Shown: positions 52,065 through 62,231 of the stretch, one piece after another
Layout: every line of letters starts with the position of its first letter
Position numbering within the stretch: position 1 is the first letter of the stretch
DNA from: Sulfomarinibacter sp963733915
GTDB taxonomy: Bacteria > Acidobacteriota > Thermoanaerobaculia > Thermoanaerobaculales > Sulfomarinibacteraceae
NCBI GenBank assembly: GCA_963733915.1
Contig: CAVTEP010000001.1
Span: 186,001-250,000, forward strand
Length of the DNA: 64,000 nucleotides
Reading direction: 5' to 3'
Translations under genes and position numbers: made by a program
Notes under the pieces: model-generated
The model's input: the letters and a program-made list of their open reading frames with translations, nothing else
Databases searched by the model: none
What the model was told of the DNA's origin: nothing

Positions 52065-55000
52065 TCAATCCTGATTGGCGAGGACGCTGCCACTGGGCAG
52101 GGACAACCGCCGGCCCGAGCTGCGGGTCGGCAATGCCCGGAGGACCGCCGCTCCGACATCCTCCAACGTGGTGTACCACACGGGCAGGGCGAGGAGGGTG
52201 AAAAAGGTCGAGGTGGCGAGGCCGCCGATCACGACCACCGCGATCGAGTCGATATAGGCGCCCGCGACGGTCGCTCGCGCAAGCGCCAACGGCAGCAGCC
52301 CGAAAATCGTGGTAATGGCGGTCATCATCACCGGACGCAAGCGGTCGCCACAACCCTCGATCAGCGCTTGACGCCGCTCGACTCCCGAGACCCGCAGCGA
52401 GTTGACGTGGTCGACGAGAACGATGCCGTTGTTGACGACGATTCCGATGAGAATGATGATTCCCATGAAGGCGATCGGATTGAGGTCGAAGCCGAAGATC
52501 CACAGGCTCCAGAAGGCGCCGAAGAAGGCGAGCAGGAGGGTAATGAGAATTGCGAAGGGCTGGGTGAAGGACTCGAAGAGGGCGGCCATCAGCAGGATCA
52601 CGACCACCAGCGACATGACGACTCCGCGGGTCATGGTGCTCAGGGCCTGATCCCGGTCGCGTCCCCATTGGCCCCAGTCCCAGGAGTAGCCCTCCGGGAC
52701 CTTGAATCCAACCATCCGCTCCGCGACCAGCTTCTGCGCCTCCTCGGTCGTCACCGCCTCCTTGTCAAACTGCACCGTGACCCGTTGAGTCGTCTGGCGG
52801 TCCTCGCGCTGGATGCGCTCCTGAGTCGTCGCCACCGTGACCCGCGCCACCGAACTCAGCGGCACCAGACCACCTGCCCGGTTCGGGATCGGCAGGTCGG
52901 CCAGGGCGTCGATGCCGGGCTGGGCGTCCTCGGGCAGTCCGAGGACCATCTCCAGCTCGCCGTCCGCTCCCTGGAAACGGCGCAGGCGGCGGCCACGGAA
53001 GGCGAAGCTGACCGCATCGGCGATGGCCCGCGGGCTGACCTCCAGGCTGTGGGCGGCGTCGGCATCGACCAGCAGACGCAGTTCCTTGGTGCCCTGGATG
53101 GTCGGCCCCCAGATTTCCTCCAGGTGATCGATGCCGCGCATCCGCTCCTCGACCTGGATCGAAAGCTCTTCCAGATACTCGGGATCCTCGCCGTGGAGGG
53201 CGACCGACACCATGCGCCGGTCCTGGCCGCCGCCGCCGCGGTGGCGCCACTGGTCACGGTCGCCGATCTCGAGCTTGACACCCGCGATCTCGGGGGTTCC
53301 GTCGCGCAGCTGTGACCGCAGCCGGGCCACATCTTCCGGGTTGGCTCGATCGGCGGGGAGGTAGACCCGGGTCATGCAGAAGCCGTGCTCGGTGTACCAC
53401 GAGTAGACGCTCTCGAAGCCGAGCTCCTCCTTGCGGCTGAAGACCCATTCCTCCACCTGGTCCACGTAGCCTTCGAGGACGTCCTTGGACACGTCGTCAT
53501 AGGCGCGGAGGAAGATCGACACTTCGCGGCTCTGCTCAGGCATATCACCCGACTTTTCGATCTTGACCAGCGGCCAGACCGCCGACGAGGCCACCACGAA
53601 CAAACAGATCAGTGTCACCAGTCGGTGATCCAGGGTCCAGTTGAGGACCCGGCGGTAGGCCGGCACCAGGGTGCGGATGACGAAACCGGGTTTGGGCTCC
53701 TCGGCGGGTACGAAGCGTGCCGCCGCCAGCGGGATGAAGGTCAGCGAAATCAACAGGGAGCACGCCACGGCGAGGCAAATGGTGAGGGCCACGGCACCCA
53801 TCATGATGACCATCGTGTTGCGCTCGGACACGAACAACCACGACCAGACGAAGACGGTCGTAGCAGTCGACGCGACCACTGCCAAGGCCACCTGCCGGGA
53901 CCCCTGCCGCGCCGCAGCGACCGGGTTCAGACCGAGCCCTTCGTAGCGGTGGATATTCTCGATGACCACGACTGCGTTGTCGACCAGCATGCCGACGCCG
54001 AGCATCAGGCCGAGCAGGGTGAGGACGTTGAACTGCGAACCGAGTGCGTACATCGCGCCGCAGGTCACGAGCAACGAGAACGGGATGGCCGTCGCGACGA
54101 TCAAGGTGGTGCGCACGCGGCGGAGGAAGAAGTGCAGCACCAGCACCGCCATGATGCCGCCGTAGATGCCCGCGTTTCGCAGCCCGGACAGCGAGTTGCG
54201 GATCGCCTCGCCCTGGTTTTCCCAGATCAGCAGGTTGATGCCTTCGAGCTGAGGGTCCCGTTTGATCTCCTCGATGCGGGCGATCGCGCGATCGACCACG
54301 TCGACGGTGTTGGCGGTCGGCTCCTTGTAGATGTCGATGCCGACCGCAAACGAGCGGTCGAGGTGGCGCCCGTAATCGAGACGCGGTTCGCGTAGCTCGA
54401 CCCTTGCCACGTCGCCAACGCGGAGGCTGCCGTGCCCGAGCCGCAACGACGCGATTTCGTCGGCGGAACGGAAGCGGGTCAGGCTGCGGACCTCGTAGCG
54501 AACCACGTCGCCGCGGATCACGCCCGCGTCGACGTCATGGTTGGCGGCGTTGACCGTGCTCAAAACCTCGCCGGCGGCGATACCGTGGCGGCGCAGCGAG
54601 TCGAGGTCGAGATCGATCCTCAGCTGCTGTTGCTCGACGCCGTAGAGGTCGACCCGCGCGACGCCCTTGATTCGCTCCAGCGGACGACCGATCCGCCGGT
54701 CGAGGAGGTCCCATGATTCCGAAAGGTTGCGCTCGGCCGAGATCCGACCCGCCAGCACCTGCGCCGAGCCGCCGTCGGTGTCGCCGCGAATGGAGATGTG
54801 GCCGATGGTGTCGGGAAGATTGGGGCGGGCGCGTTCCACGGCCTCGCGCACCTCCATCTTCTTGATGTCGACGTCGACTCCCCAGTCAAACATCACCTCC
54901 ATTTGGGCCTGGCCGGCCGAGGTGTTGGCGTGGATTTGCTTGACATCGGGGATGGTCGCGATCTCGTCCTCGAGCGGTTGCACCACCTCGCGCAGGCTCT

Positions 55001-55172
55001 CGAGCGGATGGCTTCCCGGGAACGGAACCTCGATGTCGATCTCCGGTTCGTTGATAACCGGCATGAAATCGAGCGGCAGCAGGAACAGCGACACCACGCC
55101 CAGCACGGTCAGGCTGAGGAGCAGCATTAGCGTCGCCACCGGACGGTCGAGGGGAATGTCGGTCAGTTTCAT
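52065..55172 (-). CDS. RND efflux transporter, second subunit
   Basis: 1035 residues. AcrB/MdtB-like: first membrane segment LMLLLSLTVLGVVSLFLLPLDFMP, PFPGSHPLESLREVV, GMLVDNAVVVIENIHRYE carrying the proton-relay Asp region, and GIVVNNGIVLVDHVNSLR in the second half. Twelve membrane segments in two halves and two large periplasmic loops are expected. Pumps small molecules or lipophilic compounds out with the adaptor; substrate unknown. Its ATG lies 76 bases after the previous RND gene, with an AACGTT array between. Confidence 0.95.
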   Translation of the reverse strand: MKLTDIPLDRPVATLMLLLSLTVLGVVSLFLLPLDFMPVINEPEIDIEVPFPGSHPLESLREVVQPLEDEIATIPDVKQIHANTSAGQAQMEVMFDWGVDVDIKKMEVREAVERARPNLPDTIGHISIRGDTDGGSAQVLAGRISAERNLSESWDLLDRRIGRPLERIKGVARVDLYGVEQQQLRIDLDLDSLRRHGIAAGEVLSTVNAANHDVDAGVIRGDVVRYEVRSLTRFRSADEIASLRLGHGSLRVGDVARVELREPRLDYGRHLDRSFAVGIDIYKEPTANTVDVVDRAIARIEEIKRDPQLEGINLLIWENQGEAIRNSLSGLRNAGIYGGIMAVLVLHFFLRRVRTTLIVATAIPFSLLVTCGAMYALGSQFNVLTLLGLMLGVGMLVDNAVVVIENIHRYEGLGLNPVAAARQGSRQVALAVVASTATTVFVWSWLFVSERNTMVIMMGAVALTICLAVACSLLISLTFIPLAAARFVPAEEPKPGFVIRTLVPAYRRVLNWTLDHRLVTLICLFVVASSAVWPLVKIEKSGDMPEQSREVSIFLRAYDDVSKDVLEGYVDQVEEWVFSRKEELGFESVYSWYTEHGFCMTRVYLPADRANPEDVARLRSQLRDGTPEIAGVKLEIGDRDQWRHRGGGGQDRRMVSVALHGEDPEYLEELSIQVEERMRGIDHLEEIWGPTIQGTKELRLLVDADAAHSLEVSPRAIADAVSFAFRGRRLRRFQGADGELEMVLGLPEDAQPGIDALADLPIPNRAGGLVPLSSVARVTVATTQERIQREDRQTTQRVTVQFDKEAVTTEEAQKLVAERMVGFKVPEGYSWDWGQWGRDRDQALSTMTRGVVMSLVVVILLMAALFESFTQPFAILITLLLAFFGAFWSLWIFGFDLNPIAFMGIIILIGIVVNNGIVLVDHVNSLRVSGVERRQALIEGCGDRLRPVMMTAITTIFGLLPLALARATVAGAYIDSIAVVVIGGLATSTFFTLLALPVWYTTLEDVGAAVLRALPTRSSGRRLSLPSGSVLANQD

Positions 55173-55189
55173 CAGACGGCCAAAGGAAA

Positions 55190-55229
55190 AACGTTCAAAC
55201 GTTCGAACGTTAAAACGTTATAACGTTTG
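55190..55229. repeat. AACGTT array, copy 7
   Basis: AACGTT at 55190, 55198, 55206, 55214 and 55222, spaced 8 bases. It separates the two RND genes within one apparent operon. Confidence 0.88.
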
Positions 55230-55248
55230 TTCTCAAGCGCGATGATGC

Positions 55249-58200
55249 TCATTCGGATTCCACCTTCGTTCTTACCGGCGCTGCTCCCAGGATTCGATAA
55301 ATACACGGTATCACCAGCAACGTGAGGAAGGTGGCGACGCTGAGGCCGCCGACGACGGTGATGGCGAGCGGCGCCCGCAGCTCGTCACCGGCGCCGAGCC
55401 CGAAGGCCATCGGCAGCAGCGCGAGCACCGTCGTGGCGGTGGTCATAAGGATCGGTCGCAACCGCTCGCGGCCCGCGTCAACCAGTGCGTCGTCGATCGC
55501 CTGGCCCTCGCGGCGCCTGCGGTTGACCGCGTCGACCAGCACGATCGCATTGTTGACCACGATGCCCGCCAGCATGATGGCGCCGATGAGCACCAGCACG
55601 CTGACCGAGTTGGCGGTCAGCGTCAGCGCCGCGACCACCCCGACCACGCCGAGCGGCACCGCCATCAGAATGACGAAGGGATGGACCAACGACTCGAACT
55701 GCGATGCCATCACCACGTACACCAGAAAGGTCGCAAGGGCCAGCGCCAGCCACAGCGAGTTGAAGCTCACCTCGAGCTCCTGGTTCTGACCTGAGAGCTC
55801 GAGACGCGCCCCCCGCGGCGGCGTGATTTTCGAGACGGCGTCGTTGACCGCCGCCAGGGCGCGGCCGAGATCCTTGGTTGTGGGCAGGGCAGTGACCTCG
55901 GCGACCCGGGCGCCGGACAAGCGGTAGATCGCGGCCGGCCCACGACCGAGAACAACCGTGGCAACCGCCGAGACCGGCACCGTGGTGCCTCCGGGCAGAA
56001 CGATGCGCAGCGATTGCACGCCGGACGCGAGCGATCGGAAACGCTCGCCGGCCCGCAGCCGGATATCGATGCGTTCCTCGCCCTCGCGGAATTCTCCCAC
56101 CACATCGCCGCGGATCTTGGTGCGCATGGCGGCTCCCACCTCCTCCGCCGACACCCCGATCGCGGCTGCCTTCTCGCGGTCGAGCTCGACCAGGATTTCC
56201 GGGCTGCCGGGCTCGGAGGTCGTCGCCACGTCGCGCACCTCGGGCAGCCCGGCGAGCGTGAGCCGCACCTGTTCGGAGGCGAGGTCGAGCTCTGCCAAAT
56301 CGTCAGAGAAGATCTGGACCGCGATCGGCGGACGCACCGACAGGACGGCCGGTCGCACGAGTTCAGCCTCGGCTCGCGGGAAACGCATCAATGCCTCGCG
56401 CACACGGGCCACGGCCGCCTCCTCGTCTGCGGCGCCCGCCTCCTCTGCCATACGGAAGTTGATCTGGGCCAGGTTCTCGCCGAGGGTGCGCCGCCCCGAT
56501 GCGGCCGACGGAAGGCTGCCGACCATCGTGAATACCGACGCAAAGGCCGGGTCGTTGACCAGCATGTCCTCGACCCGCGCCACAGCCTCCGCAGTCGCAT
56601 CGAGGGTCGTGCCCTCGGGCAGTCGAAGCTGGAACGCAAACTCACCTTGCGCCAGATCGGGGACGAGATCGGTGCCTAACCGCGGGATCATTGCGATTGA
56701 CGCGATGAACGCGGCAAAAGCCGCCGACAGCACGAGCCAGCGGCGTCGGAGCGCGGTGGAGAGAGCACCCGGATAACTGCGGCCCAGGATATCGAGCGCG
56801 CGCGCCAGGGGCGTTGCGAGCCAGTGGAAAGCCCAGCTGAAGGCCCACCATGCGGCGCCCCCCGCCAGGGCCGCGACCAGGATGACGAAACGCAACGGGA
56901 ACAATGCGACCGTTACGGCGCGGCTGAGGAGGGAGCGTCCGTTGCCGAGTGGCTCGAGCTCGAGCGGGCCGAGCCGGAAACTGAACGGCAGAGGCTCATC
57001 CCGCTCCTGCTTGCGGCCGATGAAGCGGGTTGCCGACTCGAAGCCGGCTCGCGGCGCAAATCCGGACAGGGCCGGGATCAGGGTCAGCGAGACGAACAGA
57101 GAGGTGGTGAGCGACAGGCAGACGGTGAGTGCCTGATCGCGGAAGAGCTGCCCGGCGACCCCCTGCACGAAGACGATGGGGAAGAACACCGCCACCGTGG
57201 TCAGGGTTGCGGCGGTCACCGCCCCGGCTACTTCGCCGGCGCCTTTGATTGCGGCTTGCGGACGCGGGAGCCCCTCGGCCCGGCGACGGTCGATGGCTTC
57301 GAGCACCACGATCGAGTTGTCGACCAGCATACCGATGCCGAGGGCGAGACCACCGAGCGACATGATGTTGAGCGTGACGTCGGCACTTTCCATGAAGAGG
57401 AAGGTGGCTACCACGGAGACCGGGATCGTGAGGGCGATGATGACGGTCGCGCGGAGGTCGCGGAGAAAAAAGTAGAGCACCAGGATCGCCAGCACGCCGC
57501 CGATCCAAGCCGCCGACCACACCATGTCGATGGCGGCGGTGATGTAGGCCGAGAGATCGGTCAGCGGTTCGATGCGAAGATCTGCGGGCATCTCCAGCCG
57601 CAGCTCGTCGAGCTTTTCCGATACCGCTCGCGCGACCGCCACGGTGTTTGCGCGGCCCTGCCGGTGGAGGTCGATTTCAACGACCTCGCGTCCGTCAAGC
57701 CTGGTGATTTCGTCGCGGTCGCGATGGCCCCGAAACACGCGGGCCACGTCCTCGACGCGGACTCGACCATCGGGTGTTTCGCGCACCACGGTGCGTCGGA
57801 TCTGTTCGAGGTCCTCGAACTCGTGCATCGTGCGTACGAGGTAGATCGCGTTGAAGTCGCGGAGGGTGCCTCCGGGCTGGTTGACGTTTTCCTCGCGCAG
57901 CGCTCGGGCGAGGTCGTCGAGGGTCAATCCGAGGGTCGCGAGACGGTCCTCGTCGGCCTCGATCACGATCTCCGCGTCGAGTCCGCCGCGGACCTTGGCG
58001 GCGGCTACCCCAACGACGGCCTCGAGCCGTGGTTTGAGCCAGCGCTCGGCGAGCTGGCGCAGCTCGTCCAGGTCCCGGTCGCCGTAGAAGCCGAGCCGCA
58101 TGATGGGTTCCAGCGACGGGTCGAATCGCAGGACCCGGGGAATCTCGGCCTCACGGGGCAGCTCGACCAGCCCGAGCCGTTCCCGGACATCGAGACCGGC

Positions 58201-58506
58201 CGTGTCCATCGACTCGCCCCACTCGAATTCGAGCACCACTTCTGAAAGGCTCGACCGCGATTGTGAGCGCATCTCCCGTACCCCGGGAATCACGCCGACC
58301 GCCTCTTCGATGGGACGGGTCACAAACTGCTCGACGGTTTCGGGCGCGGCGTCGGGGTACTCGGTCTGGACTGTCAGGGTGGGGTAGGAAAGATCAGGCA
58401 AGAGATCGACGGGCAGGTTCTGGACCGCCAGCACGCCGAAGGTCGACAGCGCGAGGGTGGCCATGAGCACCGTGACGGGGCGGTTGACGGCAAAGCGCGG
58501 CAACAC
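55249..58506 (-). CDS. RND efflux transporter, first subunit
   Basis: 1085 residues from GTG 58506. AcrB/MexB-like: FAVNRPVTVLMATLALSTFGVLAV, YPDAAPETVEQFVTRPIEEAVG, GMLVDNSIVVLEAIDRRRAEG, GIVVNNAIVLVDAVNRRRRE. Hydrophobic central insert (FVILVAALAGGAAWWAFSWAF) is longer than usual. Same operon as the adaptor (47 bases after it). Confidence 0.95.
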   Translation of the reverse strand: MLPRFAVNRPVTVLMATLALSTFGVLAVQNLPVDLLPDLSYPTLTVQTEYPDAAPETVEQFVTRPIEEAVGVIPGVREMRSQSRSSLSEVVLEFEWGESMDTAGLDVRERLGLVELPREAEIPRVLRFDPSLEPIMRLGFYGDRDLDELRQLAERWLKPRLEAVVGVAAAKVRGGLDAEIVIEADEDRLATLGLTLDDLARALREENVNQPGGTLRDFNAIYLVRTMHEFEDLEQIRRTVVRETPDGRVRVEDVARVFRGHRDRDEITRLDGREVVEIDLHRQGRANTVAVARAVSEKLDELRLEMPADLRIEPLTDLSAYITAAIDMVWSAAWIGGVLAILVLYFFLRDLRATVIIALTIPVSVVATFLFMESADVTLNIMSLGGLALGIGMLVDNSIVVLEAIDRRRAEGLPRPQAAIKGAGEVAGAVTAATLTTVAVFFPIVFVQGVAGQLFRDQALTVCLSLTTSLFVSLTLIPALSGFAPRAGFESATRFIGRKQERDEPLPFSFRLGPLELEPLGNGRSLLSRAVTVALFPLRFVILVAALAGGAAWWAFSWAFHWLATPLARALDILGRSYPGALSTALRRRWLVLSAAFAAFIASIAMIPRLGTDLVPDLAQGEFAFQLRLPEGTTLDATAEAVARVEDMLVNDPAFASVFTMVGSLPSAASGRRTLGENLAQINFRMAEEAGAADEEAAVARVREALMRFPRAEAELVRPAVLSVRPPIAVQIFSDDLAELDLASEQVRLTLAGLPEVRDVATTSEPGSPEILVELDREKAAAIGVSAEEVGAAMRTKIRGDVVGEFREGEERIDIRLRAGERFRSLASGVQSLRIVLPGGTTVPVSAVATVVLGRGPAAIYRLSGARVAEVTALPTTKDLGRALAAVNDAVSKITPPRGARLELSGQNQELEVSFNSLWLALALATFLVYVVMASQFESLVHPFVILMAVPLGVVGVVAALTLTANSVSVLVLIGAIMLAGIVVNNAIVLVDAVNRRRREGQAIDDALVDAGRERLRPILMTTATTVLALLPMAFGLGAGDELRAPLAITVVGGLSVATFLTLLVIPCIYRILGAAPVRTKVESE

Positions 58507-58553
58507 GGCTCAGGTCTCGCGATGACGAGGGTGGGCGACTGGAATCAACGCCA

Positions 58554-59720
58554 TCAACCGGCTCGAGTGACGTCGGTCGCACCCTCGATCGGGTCGTCCA
58601 TGACCCGCACCAGGGCGCCGTCGGAGAGTGCCGGCGCTCCCACGACAACCACCCGGTCGGCGGGGGAGATGCTGAGCTCTGGTTTGGCGGCGCCGGCGAT
58701 CTCGACGCGGTCGCCGTTTTCAAAACCGATCATCACCTCAACTTGCTCTACCTTTGTGCCGTCGCCGCTGAGGCGATAGAGATACCACCGGCGGCCCTCC
58801 GCCACCAGCGCGGAGCGGGCGACAACCAGGGCGTCGGCGTGGGTGTCGGTGACGATGTCGACGCGGACAAACGCGCCGGGCCGCAGACCTGAGGCGCCCT
58901 GCACCGCGACCGTCACCTTGACCGTGCCCGTTGCCGGGTCCACCGCCGGCGCGATGCGTTCGATGATCGCCGCGGCCTCGGCTGCAGTCGAATCAGCGGT
59001 CAGCAGCACCGTCTGGCCGGGGCTGAGCTGGATCACGTGCCGCTCGGGGATATTGATGTCGGCGTACAGGGGATCGAGATCAGCCAGATCGTAGACCGGG
59101 GTGCCGTCGGAAACGGTAGCGCCGACATCGAGGTGGCGCGCCACGACCACTCCGGCGATCGGCGCCCGAATTGCCGTGCGCGAGAGCTCGAGCTCCGCGA
59201 GTTCGAGAGCGTGTAGCGCGTCTTCAGAATCACGCCGGCTCGCCTCGTATTCGTCGACGCTCACCAGGCCCTGTTCGTAAAGCCCGGACAGTCGCTCGTG
59301 ATCACGGCGAGCCGTCTCTTCGGTCGTGCGCGCGCGCGCTGCAGCGATCTGCTGCTCGTCGTCCTCGAGGTGGGCCAAGGTCTGTCCGGAGCTGACGCGA
59401 TCGCCCTCCTCGACCACCAGGCGCTCGACGACGCCACGCGTGCGGGCGATCACCGTGGCCGAACGGTCAGCCCGCAGAGTGGCCGACGTGGAATAGAGGG
59501 ACGAGATGGGCTCACGGGCAACTTCGCCAACCCGGACCGCGATCGCCGGGTCTTCCTTTTCGCCGTTGGCGGGTCTACCCCGCCCGCCGGGCGCGCCTCG
59601 GCCGGAGGCCTCGTGGCCGCCGCAGCCGGAAACGAGAATCAATAGAGATAGCGCGATCGCCGGCGCTGCGCGCCGCACAGTCGATCTGTGGGAATCTGAC
59701 GTGACTGGCCTCGTGATCAA
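58554..59720 (-). CDS. RND efflux periplasmic adaptor (membrane fusion protein)
   Basis: 388 residues from the TTG at 59720, chosen for AAAGGAAAG just upstream; the longer frame to 59894 looks like leader. Lipoprotein signal ALSLLILVSGCGG. Lipoyl halves TVIARTRGVVERLVVEEGDRVSSGQTLAHLEDDEQ and ELSRTAIRAPIAGVVVARHLDVGATV flank a helical hairpin (ARRDHERLSGLYEQGLVSVDEYEASRRDSEDALHAL), then the beta-barrel domain (ADINIPERHVIQLSPGQTV) and membrane-proximal part. Links the RND pumps to an outer-membrane TolC-type channel, which is not encoded in the window. Confidence 0.93.
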   Translation of the reverse strand: MITRPVTSDSHRSTVRRAAPAIALSLLILVSGCGGHEASGRGAPGGRGRPANGEKEDPAIAVRVGEVAREPISSLYSTSATLRADRSATVIARTRGVVERLVVEEGDRVSSGQTLAHLEDDEQQIAAARARTTEETARRDHERLSGLYEQGLVSVDEYEASRRDSEDALHALELAELELSRTAIRAPIAGVVVARHLDVGATVSDGTPVYDLADLDPLYADINIPERHVIQLSPGQTVLLTADSTAAEAAAIIERIAPAVDPATGTVKVTVAVQGASGLRPGAFVRVDIVTDTHADALVVARSALVAEGRRWYLYRLSGDGTKVEQVEVMIGFENGDRVEIAGAAKPELSISPADRVVVVGAPALSDGALVRVMDDPIEGATDVTRAG

Positions 59721-59931
59721 TGGCTTTCCTTTGAAAAGTTGGTGTCCGACGAGTTCTGACGGGTTCCGAACACCCCGCGGGTTGTACGGGGAAACCCGTG
59801 CGGGGGTTGCCATTGTATACCCCAGGGGAAAACCGTGAGGGCCGGCGAAAAAATCCGCCCGCCTGGCGTTGACATCGAATCGGAGAGAATTCACGGCCTT
59901 CCTTCATCCAGCATCCATCATCGGCGGAAAG

Positions 59932-59957
59932 AAAAACCCGGGCCGTGAGGCCCGGGT
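59932..59957 (-). terminator. Rho-independent terminator of groESL
   Basis: ACCCGGGCC and GGCCCGGGT pair perfectly (9 bp) around a 4-base loop, followed on the minus strand by TTTTT (59932-59936). It lies 26 bases after the groEL stop. Confidence 0.95.
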
Positions 59958-59982
59958 CGTGGTTTCTCGAAGGGGAGAGCGA

Positions 59983-61641
<1,659 letters not shown>

Positions 61642-61651
61642 TGTCCGCCTC

Positions 61652-61942
61652 CTACTTGACGATGATGCCGAGGATATCGTCCTCACGGACGATCGTGTGT
61701 TCCTCGTCGTTGATCTTGATGTCCTGTCCGGTGTACTTGCCGATCAGCACGCGGTCGCCCTTTTTGACGGTCATCGGCATGCGCTTGCCGTCGTCATCCA
61801 ACTTGCCGTCACCCACCGCAACGACCTCGGCCTCCTGTGGTTTTTCCTTGGCGGTGTCCGGGATAATGATCCCGCCTCGCACTTGTTCCTCGACCTCGAT
61901 GCGCTTCAAGAGCACCCGGTCGCCCAGGGGTTTCACCTTCAT
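61652..61942 (-). CDS. groES: Co-chaperonin GroES (10 kDa)
   Basis: 96 residues. MKVKPLGDRVLLKRIEVEEQVRGGIIIPDTAKEKPQEAEVVAVGDG, mobile loop included, and VKKGDRVLIGKYTGQDIKI. The ATG at 61942 follows AAAGGAGA. First gene of the groESL operon, under a CIRCE operator. Confidence 0.98.
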   Translation of the reverse strand: MKVKPLGDRVLLKRIEVEEQVRGGIIIPDTAKEKPQEAEVVAVGDGKLDDDGKRMPMTVKKGDRVLIGKYTGQDIKINDEEHTIVREDDILGIIVK

Positions 61943-61974
61943 GTGACTCTCTCCTTTCGAGTTATTAGCTGTGT

Positions 61975-62001
61975 TTAGCACTCTGCTCACGAGAGTGCTA
62001 G
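61975..62001. promoter_or_regulatory. CIRCE operator (HrcA binding site)
   Basis: TTAGCACTC (61975-61983), 9-base spacer, GAGTGCTAG (61993-62001); only the last base differs from the consensus TTAGCACTC-N9-GAGTGCTAA. Means heat-shock control by HrcA, which is not encoded in the window. Confidence 0.95.
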
Positions 62002-62005
62002 CGTG

Positions 62006-62034
62006 AATATAGCGACGGTCCGGGCGAATGTCAA
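62006..62034 (-). promoter_or_regulatory. Promoter of groESL
   Basis: On the minus strand TTGACA (62029-62034), 17 bases, TATATT (62006-62011), just upstream of the CIRCE element, so HrcA binding should block elongation or initiation. Confidence 0.88.
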
Positions 62035-62231
62035 GCCCCTAACCACGCTTTTCTTATAAATGTAAACTAAGATTTCGTGAACGCCCGGGAATACCGCTTT
62101 CTAAGTCTTCACGACTAAGATCTGTGGTCCGGATCCCCGTCCGAATTGATTCCCTTTGGCGTCGGTCCGGGGTCCTGAAACCCCTGCCCCGGCATTGCCG
62201 GCGGCGCCCGACCGGGGTACCTTGTGGGGCA

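Noticed and set aside
56824..58245. 473-codon plus-strand frame opposite an RND gene
   Set aside because: Antisense shadow of the RND coding sequence; no domain or start signal.
59721..59894. N-terminal extension of the efflux adaptor to an ATG-like start at 59894
   Set aside because: The extension lacks signal-peptide character, has repeat-like and promoter-like sequence, and a TTG with a good ribosome site lies at 59720.
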